Shown one piece after another: positions 49,250-61,918 of a stretch of DNA of 64,000 nt (position 1 is its first letter; each line of letters starts with the position of its first letter). This DNA is from Neodiprion pinetum (lineage: Eukaryota; Arthropoda; Insecta; Hymenoptera; Diprionidae). A program made the translations under genes and the position numbers. The notes beneath the pieces are model-generated. The model was not told the DNA's origin and did not search any database. It saw only the letters and a program-made list of their open reading frames with translations. Where the stretch lies: assembly GCF_021155775.2 (NCBI RefSeq), contig NC_060238.1:8046001-8110000 (forward strand), given 5' to 3'.

Positions 49250-52200
49250 GAGAAAAGTCATACTTTTATCGTCATTGAAAAATTCCAAAGTGTAACAGTT
49301 TCCAATACCACGCACGTTCGCTCTTCAAGTCAGCTGGTCTATGGGCTGCAAGGTAAAACCTATAAGTCAGCCCACGGACAACGTCGAGGAGACTGGAAGG
49401 ACTAACGCCGACGGGTGCAATTAATCTAGCAACGAGCTGCTATTCGTTACCAACCTGTTTCAACAATCTCTTATCTCCTGCCTGGCCCAGACGGCTCGTG
49501 TCTCAACGGTGGTAAAATGTGGCCGTTTCTATCCACCAGGTGTATTGACCATCCGGTTTTATGCGCTCTTTGACAATTGGATTAATTCTCTAAGCTTGGA
49601 GAATGCGGATACGAAAATGCCCAGAGTGAAAAAATGGTTTTGTCCACCGTTATTCGTACTTCCAAGACTATGCTGGAAACACCTGGGTTCACACTGTGCT
49701 GTTTCTAACACAGAAGGACCATTTTTCCACCTAAATCGAATTGGATTCCCGACTTCTCTCTATTCCTTAAATAATTCTCTGTTGTAGATATGGTTCTGAA
49801 TTTGAAAGATGCCTTTTTTGGACTCGCGGTTAGCAACATAAATGGAAATGATGAATCTCTAGCCGAGAGACAAGACCCTGTGTGCACATGACTCTAACCT
49901 CTTTTTTTCATTACCGGTTCAGGTGATTTCAACTGAAGCCCGGCCGGTCGGGCCGGAAGATACGGTTCAGCAATTTCTCTTCCCTTCGGGAGGTGAAGCA
50001 CCTAAGTTATAGCGGCCTAGTCAAAACTGGGTACAGGATACGGTACACCGTGCCTTCTTTTTTTCACTTTTCTCATTCATTCGCTAACTGTTACATGCTT
50101 CGCGCATGCCTGTGCTGCTGTTTTTGTATTGTGTGCGTGTGTGTGAGATAGCGGAATCTGGCATTATATCCGTTCATCGGCTGTAGGACTGCCGTGTGAT
50201 GAAATTGTTACTTCAAAAATCCAACGATCTAGTTATCCGATGAAATATTCTAGTCGTGCGTTATTACAGCTAATATTTCCGTTTTTCGACACGACCAACG
50301 TTCCAAGATTTAACAAGTCTGAATAGTGGAGACATTGAAAACGGTAACGGATGTGAAACAATTACTGATTACGATTGACACGGTATATTGTCAACCATGT
50401 AGTTAAGAATATTTTTTTTACGATGAGTATCACACTCATATCGGTATCCTTTTGCTTTTCATTAGTAAATCATTCCCATTTTTTCAACAAGATTCGTTTT
50501 GAAGATAGTTCAGTTTAATCAATCTAGCAAACAATACTGGAAGGCACGAAAGTGTTTCATAAATTTTAGTTTACGACTTTTCGAAGATTTAAAGACGAAA
50601 ACTGCAGAAAAGAGAATTTGATGTTCACTGTCAGAGATGGTATCGATTATTGTTTGGTACCAACATTATGATGACCTTTCAGTGACCATCGGGTCACTCA
50701 GCTACATCCTTATTGAACAACAACTAGGTACTTGAAAGTTTCAATATTCCAAAAACAACAAATCTGACGTGTTCAAACTTTATATCAAATCTTCTTTTTC
50801 ACTGCACGAAGCTTAACGTACATTTACTTGAATCAATTAGCGGTGAGAAAGCGCGCTGTAAAAATGAAACTGTGGCATATTTTTGCGTTAGATTTTCTCT
50901 TTTACATCGACGAGAGTTTGAAAATTTTAGACATTCTGGTGAAATTATCAACGACATAAGCTGAGAACCGTATCCACATGACGTCATTGCGATGGACTCT
51001 CAGATGGACGGACAGTCGGTTCCCGGTTCGAGTCGAGCGCCCATGCGAAACCTCGTTCATCCGCCCTGCAGCAGCGCTCGTACATTACATGCATTTACCC
51101 ACCTCCATTATTTATCTATACCTGCGTATTTGCGGAATGATGAAAAATTCTCCTACGTATCAAAGTGCCGACCTGCGTACAAACGCTCGAACCTTATATC
51201 TCCTAGAGGTATTAAAGATGCTGCTGGTGAACATTGCTATTTGCAACTGTGGTAAAATAAACTGTGAAAAAAAGAAAGCTTGGAAGTGAATAAAGCAAAT
51301 AGAGGAAAATGCGAGTATAACTTGAGAGGAAGGGAATACTCCTGTGTACTCCATTTAAAATATTAGTAAAAAAATTCCAAGGATGCGTGACTAGAGCTTG
51401 ATTTACTTGTTAAATGTGAAATAATTTTCAAACGAAGGACGGTGCAAAATATCTCGATCCTTCGTACTCTGCGCTACTAATAATGTAGTACAAAATTATG
51501 TATTTTGATGCGAAACCTGACTCGCATTATTCATAAAAACCCATTATGCTGGACAAGTTGTCGGTGAGAAATCATTGATAGGCACAGGTACTCTACCTTG
51601 GCCTGTGCTACATGGATCAATAGAATTATATTTCAATGGAAAGGGGCCAAGAAAACTCTTCGGCTTTCCTAATTGACAGTACAGTTTATTATGGTTGGGA
51701 ATCTATCCACCTACTTACGATCTCATTGAAAATCGCTGCGTACATGCGGATGATTAACGCCGGAACTGTTGCAACGCAACGCAACGCGATTATTGTTCTT
51801 TCCCACCATTGCATTGTAGTAGGAAACGCCAGGTGCAGATGATGTTCGTATACCTATACCTAAATGTACATAAGACGTAATACGAGCTCTCAGTGGGTCC
51901 GGGGTGATTCAGGAATTAAAATTTGACGACGCCATCCTGCAGGACTTGGAGAGGATGTGTATAAAAAGTAGAACGAAAAAACTGTTCATGAGGAACAAAC
52001 AACAGTCATGCGTTTTAAAAGGAGTAATACTACCTTGTTTGCACGAAATCGAGGTTCATTTTCTCCAATTTATATGAGAAAAATGAATTAATATTTTATA
52101 ATTCTGTTTTTCATACATGTTAACATAAGTCTTGAAGGACAAGAATTTTCTTCGTTTATTTATTTTAAAAGAAAATGGCGATGGAGCGGCTGTTGAAATG

Positions 52201-53113
52201 AAATGATGTTTTTAAAGACGGGCGACCAACTAACGCCTTCAATTTTCAACCAATCAACTTGAAATTTCAACTGCAGCTTTACAATGTCATTCTCATATTA
52301 CCCCTTAATTCATTTTCGGGTCTGAAGTAGATATAAATTATTTTTAACGACATACCGAAATTTCCTTTACCCAAATTACGATTATTCACATTCAGAAAAA
52401 AGATTTATCTAGAAAATTGATTTAGTCCCAACATTTTATCTTTTTGATTCTCATAAAATTACAGTACAACTCAGATCACTGTAGATCACTTCAGTAACCG
52501 TAATTATGTTGCGGAGTAGAACGACGTTTGTTTGATTTAATTCAGAAGCATTTGAAGCGCGTAATTAATTTTACCAACTGTACGGTATTTGTTAAATTAA
52601 ACAATCTTTACTCTGTGTGTATTACGTACAATTACACGCTACGGGCGGTAGAGCACTGTGCTCAAAAAGGAGCCACTGACGTAAGTGCGCTAGGAAACGA
52701 GGTAGAAAATACGGATGAGCTGCGTGAAATTGGAAGGTGCGAATTACCGTTGAAAATAAGCCAGAACACGAAAATTTGCCAGCGAGATTAAACGAAATAT
52801 GACGATAGTCGTTAATTCAACAATATCATCTTATGAGAAGTTCATAATTATTTCCGTTTATCCTAATACGGTATGCGAATACATTGAATATAGTATATTT
52901 CGTGAGGTCTTAATTTCTCCCCACTTACGTACTGTTCCTTTATAACGATACGTTCCGTGTGTGGCTTGATCTGCACTCGTGTAGATCTGGTGTCCTGACG
53001 TATGTTCTTTAGCTTTCTGATCGTATTACACATGAATAGGTTAAATAGTTATTTCGAGAACTAGAGTTGTTGGGTTCAACGAAGTAAAACAATTGGTGAT
53101 TTCCTCATTTCAG
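49250..53113. other. Probable intron, no exon identified
   Basis: Upstream of the coiled-coil exon. It contains a GC-rich palindrome-like spot (CCCGGCCGGTCGGGCCGG near 49940), a full palindromic TGACGTCA at 50981-50988 eight bases before a possible ATG (50992), and short open frames without domains. The frame from 50992 (MDSQMDGQSVPGSSRAPM) looks attractive as a start but I find no donor that links it onward. Confidence 0.35.
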
Positions 53114-53248
53114 GAGTACCAGAATTTGGCAGAAGAAAATCGCAGACTGCAGAATAATCTGGCGGTTGGACGAACGCCTCAGTCACGAGTCATAGACAAC
53201 GTTCTTCTGCAAACGCAAATTGACACACTTCAATGGCAGTTGAAACAG
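53114..53248 (+). CDS. Penultimate exon of a coiled-coil protein gene
   Basis: A 135-nt exon, phase 0 at both ends, bordered by TTTCAG/GAG on the left and AAACAG/GTTTGT on the right. It encodes 45 residues beginning EYQNLAEENRRLQNNL and ending in DTLQWQLKQ, with heptad-like spacing of Leu, Ile and Val typical of a parallel coiled coil. It joins in frame to the exon at 54089, across an 840-base intron. Earlier exons are not identified, so the N-terminus and total length are unknown. I do not recognise the gene by name; a cytoskeletal or scaffold role is the usual one for such sequence, but is inference. Confidence 0.8.
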
Positions 53249-54088
53249 GTTTGTGCTAAACTTCACGATCTGACACTTTTTTTCATCAAAATCATTGTGA
53301 GCAATTGAACCTTCGGCCTTTGTGTTGCTGGCCTTATGAATTTTGTGAAAATATTCGTGAAGTCTCAAGAAATACTATTCAGAGCGTTTGTTGGTCTCGG
53401 TGCATACTAACAGCGTCGTAGGATTCAGTGTTCGAGGTTTGCCGAAAGTTAGAAGATCAACACAGGGCAAAAAATGTCACCACCAGATTTCTGTGACAAA
53501 TAGACTGCCACATGTTTTCATACCTAACTAATAAAGCTCTTAATTAAAAGTCCATAATCGTTCCCGAGATTGTCATATTGAAATTAGCTGCCACAAAATC
53601 AGTTACCTAATCATCCAAATGGCCAAGTGGAAAATGTGTAGCGTGTAGCTTTGGAAGTATTGACTAGTCTTGCTTCACTCCACTCGCAGGTTCAATTGAG
53701 AAAAAAGAAAGGACAAGAAAATAGAAAGAATAATTATTTCTGCTTATTGGCAGACTCTCAAATAAATTGCCATACTCTCATAGACTTTTTTTCATACTTC
53801 GTCGTATTATCGTCGACATTCTGTCACAATAGAAAAGAGGGAAGAGTAGGGTAAAACCGAGGGTAAAACGGAGATGTGAAAGTTTCTTTTTCTTCAGTGA
53901 TACTGTTTGTATTATATACTAATGTAGACATATAGTTTAAATTATAACTGTTATCGTTGAGACAATTCGTCATTATCACCGTATAGTTCAATTGAATTAA
54001 TTTGCATGCTTGTAAATTTTAAGCGACCATTGAACCCCGACATTCTACGAATAAATCAACTAACACAAGGTTTATCTCTATTCTACAG

Positions 54089-55237
54089 ACAGAAGCAAAC
54101 AGGGAAATGTACCGAGCGCTGATGGCGCAAGTGGTGCGGTTCTTGGAGCGAGCGCACAAGAGCCTTGACATCCTGCACGAGAAGTCAAACCCGAAGAACG
54201 GAAAAGCGTCGCGGGTGCCGCGCAGCAGAAGCGTGCACGGTGTGGACGAGTCCTCGGTGAGCAGAGGTTCCCATCAGTCTTCAGCGTCCTGCGCGAGTTT
54301 CGCACGTGCGAAATCAGTAACCCAAATATCGCCGACGAGTGGCACGAACCGGGACTCGACGAGCGTTTGGTCCGTCCTGCGTCGTACCGAGACGCCACCA
54401 CCAGGATTGCAGCAGCCACGGCCGGAGGTCCAGCCCCACGAAGGTGTCGTCTACAGACGACGGCCAACATCATCGGAGAACAACCCGGACGAAGTACCGC
54501 CGGAGCGGCTGTCCCAGGAGGCTTTTAGGCTGATGAGAACAGCCCAGTCGCTTCTTGCAACGCGAGAGCCAGACTTGGTCCGAGTGAGCGAGGTGGACAA
54601 CCGGCGTGCGCCCTCGCCCTGTAACATCGACGGGCCGCTGCCTCTGCAGAGCTTCACCAACTCCACGCCACTTTGCGACTCGTTGTTGTCGAGCAGCGAC
54701 CGCGCGAACTCACGATGCGACAATGACGCGACATTCTCGCGGCGCGCGGAACCCGGCACTGCGGGTTGCCTGCTGCCAGGCGCAAGGCGTTCACTAGACG
54801 CGGCCTCGCTGCACTCGGCGAGCAGCAAGACAACCGAGACGACCGAGGAGGAGGACGGGGGTCCGCGTTCGTTGCTTGCAGGCGCCCTGGAGCGCGAATT
54901 CGTCGTCAAATCCTCCTCCACACCGAACCGCAGGCCGAAAAAGCCCACCGAAGTTGGGCTTAAGACCAAGCCCTGTACCGCCAGTGTCAGCAGCGCCGAG
55001 GACGAAAGCGGATTCTCATCTATGAGCTCTTTCCAGGATGTCGGCCTCCCTCCCGCCCCATCACTCGTCAAGGGGTATCACACCGAAGTCGGCCTCCCCG
55101 ACGTCCCCGTCAAGGTCAGGCATCGACGGTGGAGCTCAACCCCTGCCGAGATGCAGGCCCTCTTCAACGGCCGCTACAACGCCAGTTTCACTGCCGCCAA
55201 GACCGGCAGCGAGGCGCTCAAGGTGCTCTGGGTTTAA
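54089..55237 (+). CDS. Last coding exon of the coiled-coil, Ser-rich protein
   Basis: Starts after TTCTACAG at 54088 and runs 382 codons to TAA at 55235-55237. Residues 1-32 (TEANREMYRALMAQVVRFLE and onward) extend the helix from the preceding exon. The rest is largely disordered: Ser/Arg/Pro-rich, with acidic patches (TTETTEEEDGG) and basic ones (STPNRRPKKPTE), ending near RRWSSTPAEMQALFNGRYNA, which reads like a conserved tail. GC content and GC-rich third positions stand out sharply against the AT-rich flanks. Several long frames on the opposite strand and in other frames here are shadows of this exon. Many Ser-Pro and Arg-x-x-Ser sites could be phosphorylated. Gene identity not recognised. 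Confidence 0.88.
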   Translation, partial: TEANREMYRALMAQVVRFLERAHKSLDILHEKSNPKNGKASRVPRSRSVHGVDESSVSRGSHQSSASCASFARAKSVTQISPTSGTNRDSTSVWSVLRRTETPPPGLQQPRPEVQPHEGVVYRRRPTSSENNPDEVPPERLSQEAFRLMRTAQSLLATREPDLVRVSEVDNRRAPSPCNIDGPLPLQSFTNSTPLCDSLLSSSDRANSRCDNDATFSRRAEPGTAGCLLPGARRSLDAASLHSASSKTTETTEEEDGGPRSLLAGALEREFVVKSSSTPNRRPKKPTEVGLKTKPCTASVSSAEDESGFSSMSSFQDVGLPPAPSLVKGYHTEVGLPDVPVKVRHRRWSSTPAEMQALFNGRYNASFTAAKTGSEALKVLWV

Positions 55238-57400
55238 CCGCAAGGTTCGATTTACGTCCATCGGAAGATGTGAAAATTTATTGATCGAAATTCGCTCGGT
55301 GGGGCCGGATTTCGATCAGACGCATTTAAGCACCGCAAACAAGTCAATAGTGTACAAATCTTTCCTATATATATTATATATATTTGTGTATTGTGTTATG
55401 CATTTTATTTTACTCGTCGTATGATCCTCGTGCCCGCGAGCACGCGGTGTACGGAGAATTTTATGATTTTCATTACATATTTTTATATTGTTTTATTCTA
55501 TTTGCCCAGTCATTCTTATCTTTTGTTTCTTTTCTCGAAGTCACAGATACTTCGAAGGTACTGTAGCTTCAGCTTTCAGGTATTAACACTTGGCAAATAT
55601 GAATTTAGTTCAATTTTATCTTCCGATTTTGATTTCTTTTTTGTTTTTACTTTCATTATTTTTTTTTTCTATATCATTGATATGGTGAAATTGGTCATAT
55701 CAGATACGTGAACGACGTTTTTGACTTAATGAAACATATTACAGATAATCGTTTCACCAGCAGTACGATAAACTCTTGTCACACAGAGTTCTGTGAAGAC
55801 TCGAGTTGAACGATTCGTCAGATTACATACAAATTTTTTGCAATCTTGTTTTCGTCAGCAGAGAAATTTATATTTTCACCAAAATATATAGAAAAGATTC
55901 TAGACAATGTTTTCGAAAGTATTTGTTGGTTGTATAAGAAGGAACCGAAAATTCTTTTTTACCAAAAGTTCAATGTATTCTCATTTAATTTTTTTTTTCG
56001 ATTGATTGTGAGAAACATGATTTGATAAGGCAAAAACATTGTTCTGCCACACCAATCTACATGATGAAAGCTGACTGAATTTAAGTGTTCTACGTGTAAT
56101 AATTAACTATAAGCCGTATCGTAATACCGTTAGTTCAATTTGTATGCAAGACTCTCCGAGCATCGATCCTAAATGACGAACTTTCGTTTCGTACATAATT
56201 TCAATCTCGCTTCTGGATGCGACAGATCGTATCCTACGTACAGATATCGATTTCGGCGAATTATATTTACTTATATATTCGATGTTTTTATCTATTTTTT
56301 TTTTTTTTTGTCATCTCATGTTTTAATCTTCAGAATACACAAGTCCATTAGCTTTGGCCATAATTATATGCATATTGTGATCCGTAAGTGTGTTTTGTAA
56401 ACAGTAAAATCTTAGGTATATTCTAAAAAAATTCAATAATGCAACAAGAAAAGAAGAAGGTTGCACTTTTATTATAACATTATTAAAAAAATTACGTATG
56501 TTGTACGTTTTTAATACTTTGACACTTATATATGTACACAACGCGTTTTAACTGATTATTGTACAATTTGAACTGGAATGTCCAAAAATGGAAAAAGCGC
56601 AAAAGCACGAATTTTTGTGAGATCTATTAAATCACGAAAGTTTCAGTCACACATGATCTATATATAGTTAACCTCGATTCTCTACCGTTACGAGACCGTA
56701 ACGCATATTCTCTAGAGAATAATTTTACTTATTAAGTAATTGTACATCTGGTTATGTTAACGATTAATCAGTAAACACATACAATTATATTGGATTACCA
56801 TCGAAAAATACTGTAATTTCAAAGCAATGAGTGTAAGGTGGTAAGTACATATAGATGTATAGTCGACGGTGTTAGATGTGGAATGATGATTAATAAATTG
56901 ACACTAACAAGTACCAGGAAAAACACTTACGTGTGAGTTACAAGGTTGAATTTTATTCTACGATTTGACCTGGCGAAAGCTCAGACAGCTAAAAACATCG
57001 CCGCGTTTTTGCGATTAGATAATGCACAAAAATCCTGGTGCTGTGTTCGTCGTATGTAATTTAGGTTTCCCTTTGTTAGTACTGAAGCATATTTGAGTGA
57101 AAACTCATTTCCTCACCAAGCTTACAAACCAAATTGATAATTTAAACAGTACCAGGCGAAAAAATAGAGAAGGTGGAACTGAAAGTATCTAATTAACAAT
57201 GAGAAAAAGGAGAAGGGAAGAAAATTTTTCAATTGCACTAATTCTCTGCGATGTATCTAAGAACGCATTTCGAGTACCAGTTGAATCTTTATTTGTAGCA
57301 TGTAAGAGTGATTAATACAAGTGTAAACTGTTTATTACGATACGCATTGCTCAATGCGTTCAAGTTAGGCTGAATTGTACAATAAATGATTTTGTGAAAC
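55238..57400 (+). other. 3' UTR of the coiled-coil gene
   Basis: AT-rich, T-run-rich sequence after the stop codon. Poly(A) signals AATAAA occur at 56892-56897 and 57381-57386; the second is followed by a GT-rich stretch (TTTTGTGAAACTCGTGTTTT) as expected downstream of a cleavage site. A 3' UTR of about 1.7 or 2.15 kb is inferred. No coding exon is seen here. Confidence 0.5.
57381..57386 (+). terminator. Poly(A) signal AATAAA with GT-rich downstream element
   Basis: Canonical hexamer followed within 10-30 bases by a G/T-rich stretch; the best candidate for the end of the coiled-coil gene's transcript. The alternative at 56892 lacks as clear a downstream element. Confidence 0.45.
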
Positions 57401-58419
57401 TCGTGTTTTATTTCACTGCGTATGATTAACTTCCATTTGATTTTTTCCTTCAATGCGTGATATATTGGGACTATTCAAGGCCATTCGAGAAACACAGGTT
57501 GGAGTCTAAGGTACGTAAAAATTACCAAGCAAGCAAAATTATAAAAGTTAAAAAATCGAGCATTGTAACATCATAATAAGAATATGAACTTGAGATCGAT
57601 AGCCAAATGAGCTTTGTTGAGAGTGAACAGTTCTGAAATGAAATCTTTCGCTAACTCTTGGTAGTTATGTGGAAAATGAGACTAATTTATTGGCTAACTT
57701 TCGATGATTTATAATTCATTCAAATTATTTATACATACAGGTAGTATTTCACCCAAATAAAAGTAACTGAACGTCTTCATTGTATCAGCTAACGTACGTT
57801 GGTAGCTTATGTACATTAAACCAGTTGTCTGAAAAATATTCGAAACTCAGGGTCGATAAATTGAGTTGCAATCATATTCATTTTTAAGCCTTGCATATTT
57901 TACTTCCAAACAAATAATAGCTGAGGTAGCTTCCGACTTAAACTAAATAAAAGCTTCATTTTCGTACTAGTAGTGACTGCTCGTGTATATATGTATGTAT
58001 GTATTTACAAGTGGATGCAAATGGATTTCTGAATAAAGGTGTTCCTGCCCTTGATAATCAGCTGTTCAAACACCAGTTTAAAGTTATGAGCAGAGCAGAT
58101 GACAAATCCCCTTGAAGCTGCTCTGCCAACACTGCATAAAAGTTGGAAATGATATTGTTATAGCAAAAAATATTCAAGAAAGAATTACTTTCTGTATTGG
58201 TTCATGGCATTCACTTCATCAGCAAATCAGACGTCCGCGTTTGTTTTTGAGCCTCGCTATCTATCAGAAGCGAACGAAAAGTACCGAAATCGTTCAATTT
58301 TCAAATATGTGTGCAGTGACACCATTCATTAGGTATCATGAAATCATGCTTAATTTTCACCACTTTTCGGACAGATAAATTAAAAGGTTCAAGATTTGGG
58401 AAAAACCGCGTTTTATTCT

Positions 58420-59082
58420 CCCTACTGTTGGCACTCAGTCGAGCATCGGTGTACGTCAAATTGCCTGCAGTTCGGCGTATTTCTACGTGCTTGGTTCGCT
58501 TTCCGCAATTGTACGGGCGGCGCTAATGTCGCAACGGTGTTCGATAAGGCAGCAGTCGCTGGGATTAATAGTGGGAGACGGGAGGTGATTGCGGTGTTAT
58601 CGGTGACCGAAGAATACGCGTTGTACGTGTACGCAGAGATCCTCGGTCACTCGATCGCGAGTCGGTCCACGAGCCGGCCCCAAGATCGCGCCACCAGCCG
58701 AGCCACTTTTAGATTGATTTTCAAGAGCAGCGAACGGCCAGTGTTATTTTAATGTGCTACAGTGGGCTGTGGGTGACTTAAGCAATAGTGAGGTTCGGTG
58801 TGTCTCTCCTCTCCTGGCGCAGGTTCGTTAATCCCGGAGAGAACGAGAGGATTGATGATAATAATAATAATAGTAAAAAATATAATACAAACAACCTAAC
58901 AGACGACGGTAGAAAATTCAACCACGTATGTACACGTGACATATCTCGGTATATGGAAAAAAAAAGTTAATTAATAAAACAAAAACGTAAAACAAGTTAT
59001 CAACGGAGTTGGTTATTTTTTTTTTTTTTTTCAATCCGTTTATTGTGCTTCGGGACATACTGAGCTCGGCGCAGTGGGTGAA
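58420..59082 (+). promoter_or_regulatory. Probable promoter and 5' UTR of the next gene
   Basis: CpG-rich from about 58440 to 58720, with an initiator-like TCAGTC near 58436 and no TATA box. It then passes into a leader containing (AAT)n near 58860, a T run of about 20 bases near 59014-59031 and a possible 3' splice site GGCGCAG/TGG just before the ATG at 59083. The 118-codon open frame here (58396-58752) is probably a by-product of GC-rich composition. Confidence 0.4.
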
Positions 59083-59170
59083 ATGAGCGACAAGGACCGT
59101 ACCTCTCCTACCCTCGTCGAAAACAGCCTCAAATCACTCCTCGACCAGCCCAGTATCTTTCCGCTAATTG
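59083..59170 (+). CDS. First coding exon of a gene that continues past the window
   Basis: An ATG in good context (GTGAAATGAGC) opens 29 codons, MSDKDRTSPTLVENSLKSLL and onward to IFPLI plus one base, then a perfect donor GTGAGT at 59171. The exon is GC-balanced and reads as a typical soluble N-terminus with no signal peptide. The next exon must start in phase 1. I do not recognise the family. Nothing in the remaining 4.8 kb was matched as exon 2, so the first intron is long. Confidence 0.6.
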
Positions 59171-60298
59171 GTGAGTACCGCACGATTATCATACACCACG
59201 AGCTTTTCGACGCAGCGTACTGGCTCGATCCGGACGGTCGTCGACTGTAATTCCTGCCGTATTTTAGACGAAACAGCGCCTATCTCAGGCTGAGCTCGTG
59301 AACTGGTAGCGAGGCTCGTGTAGCCTCCGAGTATCTTGCCTCCAATTGACGATACCACGCTGTGCCAGAAAACACCGGATCGCGCCGCGAGCGCGGCGGC
59401 CAGAAACGTAGAGTCGCAAGGCACCGCGGAATTTCGAATTTCGAGCGAAGCGCGTGAACGTAGCCTAAGACTCCCCAATTAACGCCCAATATTTATCATC
59501 TGGGATCTGTATCTCAGGTGTAGCCAGCGAATCGGACCGCTGTTAAACCTCCTCCTTTTTCTAACCCCGCGTGAATCTATTGTTGCAACGGCGCTCGGGT
59601 TCCGATTAACCTCGTTCGGACCCCGTGGCCGACCACGTGACGCGAGCAACGACCCAGCCTCACCTTACCTCGCCGAGCATCCTAGCGTAAGCCGAGAGCC
59701 TCGGTATGTGTTGTGGCGTGGTGAACGCGTGGCGACGCCACGCTCTTCGATCGTAAATTCAACCGCCGCGCCGCCGCTCCCCACTCAACGATCCTCAGTT
59801 TACTCGCTCACGTGACGATCCGTTTATAGGACTTATCTTTTTTCTCCAATTACTCGCCTGTGCGTAATAATGCTCGTGGATGCGTTTTCCTTGTAGAGTT
59901 TTTTAAATTTTTTTTTGTAAGAATTACGGAACATAAACGAAACATTTCAACGCGGAGTTACACGCTTCGGTTCAAATTATCGGAAGGAATAGCGCGTTCA
60001 AAATTCCCATTGATCGATTACTGGAAACGGTTCAACGATCATCATGTCAAATGTATCAGCATGTTGAAGTTAGTAATATTTTACTAAAGATCCGTGTTTA
60101 TGTATAAGATTGTCGGGAATTCATAGAATTCTAACGAAGCAAAATGTACCTACTCCTAAAATTGTAAAATAATGATTATTTTACCAGTGTTCCGCTGCGT
60201 TAACGTTAGTAACTTCAATCTCATCAAATAATCAGATACATGTAGATCTGAAAATTATGATGGAAAATCAGTGTATTTTTTTTCGAAAAAAAAAAAAC

Positions 60299-60342
60299 GA
60301 AACCTGAGCATATTGATTGGCTGCATTCCACGCTCAGGTTTC
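60299..60342. repeat. Short perfect hairpin, 11-bp stem
   Basis: GAAACCTGAGC and its exact reverse complement are separated by 22 bases. The stem is too short for a microRNA precursor, and no known insect microRNA seed was recognised. Confidence 0.6.
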
Positions 60343-61840
60343 AAATACCCATGAAAACACTTATCTATCAATCGAAAATATTCATAATATTACTATTCAT
60401 TTGAATTATAAGTAAAGGAGTAGAACGCATCTGAAGTAATCTTTTACAATTGTGTTCGTCGGATGAAGAGGCTAGACACGAGTTAGACATAATCTGTATT
60501 CATGTTTGGATATGTTTAGTGCTGCTTGCTAGTCATTATCCAAGGTATAAGGTGCGAGGGTCCTCAATTTCATTTCATCAAATCCACACTTTGACAGCTT
60601 CGATGAGACCACGTTTCTGGACGGGGTTTTCAACTGAAAGGGCGGACCGTATGTCCAACATTCATGAATAATAACCAAGTTTATTCTTCCACTATATATT
60701 CACACAACGGTAGGAACGGATTTTCGACAAGAGTAATAGTTTTTTCAGTAAAGCATACGTTTATCAACAGTGACCCGTCACACTGAAACACGGCATATTG
60801 TTTTGGCGAACCGAGCATTTGAAAACAAATCAACTCTGTTAAATAATCTGTAGCAAATTCAGCGGACAAACGAAATGATATATTATACAGTTTGGCAAAA
60901 CTGTAGACAAGTTAGCATTAAAAAGATAATAAACGATTTTGTTACCATTAGTTTAAATTTGCTATTAAAGTTCTTTGCAATATCGAGGGATGTTGTTTTG
61001 ATCTAATATACATCTTTTTATCGATGAAAAATTCTGTTACATATTTCACCTGCGACGAAAAATGTCATTGCAGCCGATCGTACGCGTGCGATCGAAAATG
61101 CTGGTTCGAAATAATTCAAGTACCGCGTCATTTGAATTGCTGACTGTGTTCGTTGATTACAGAGTCTGGTCACAAAATTGTTAGAGAATTTTTCTCAATG
61201 CAAGTAATATTTTTTTGCCTCTGAATTACGCCACCGGTTCTACCTAAATTACTACTTACGAGCTGCAGAAATAAACTTACCCAGCATTGATCGCCTCGTG
61301 AGGATAGAACAAAAATAAAATAAAACGGCTCGTGAATTCGCGCCACGATAAGATCACCTTACAATTAGAGATAACGGGAATCTTTATCATCGACAGAAGG
61401 ATAAATAATTTACAACAGCAATTCCTTTCCGTTTGACCATACAATAAATTGTTATCGAATCATGTAACGTATTGTGTTCCATATGGAGCACCAGACCCAG
61501 GTATCATGGGAAATAAGTTCTATTTTCATCACATGAGGTACAATTTGAAAAATGTATTCGTCAGAGAGTTACAAATAGGTTTAAAGCTAAAATAGACATT
61601 TCTTACTTAATACGAACGACCATGCCAGTTTAGAACGTCATGACAACTGCATTTTAAACTTTTTATTCGCGATACTCACATAATCGGTTGTAGATATTTG
61701 GTACAGGCATCAATAGCTTAGATTGATAGCATTTGTCGTTGTGTAGGCCTTGAAGTTTCGAGAAACATGAATCCGTGTTCTCTTATTATTATATCATCGA
61801 AAAATAAGGCCCTCATAATCTATAACGTATTTCGAATAAT

Positions 61841-61918
61841 TCTAGGGAATTTACTTGTAACGATGGATTCTTGATCGTTTCTAGGGAATTTACGCGTCGA
61901 GATGGATTCTTGTTCGAT
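61841..61918 (+). repeat. 39-bp tandem repeat, two units
   Basis: Both units begin TCTAGGGAATTTAC and contain GATGGATTCTTG; they differ at about seven positions. No coding sense. Confidence 0.8.

Noticed and set aside
51010..51060. tRNA-like GGTTCGAGTC box
   Set aside because: The flanking sequence cannot form an acceptor stem or D arm, so it is not a tRNA gene.
50992..51255. Possible start exon beginning MDSQMDGQSVPG next to a TGACGTCA site
   Set aside because: Attractive context but no usable donor leads out of the frame before the stop, and phase to the exon at 53114 cannot be met visibly.
54078..55071. Long minus-strand open frames (131 and 206 codons)
   Set aside because: They are antisense shadows of the GC-rich last exon of the coiled-coil gene.
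58396..58752. 118-codon open frame upstream of the 59083 exon
   Set aside because: It lies in a CpG-rich promoter-like patch; the frame has no domain and probably reflects base composition.
60299..60342. Hairpin as microRNA precursor
   Set aside because: An 11-bp stem with a 22-base loop is too short for a canonical precursor.
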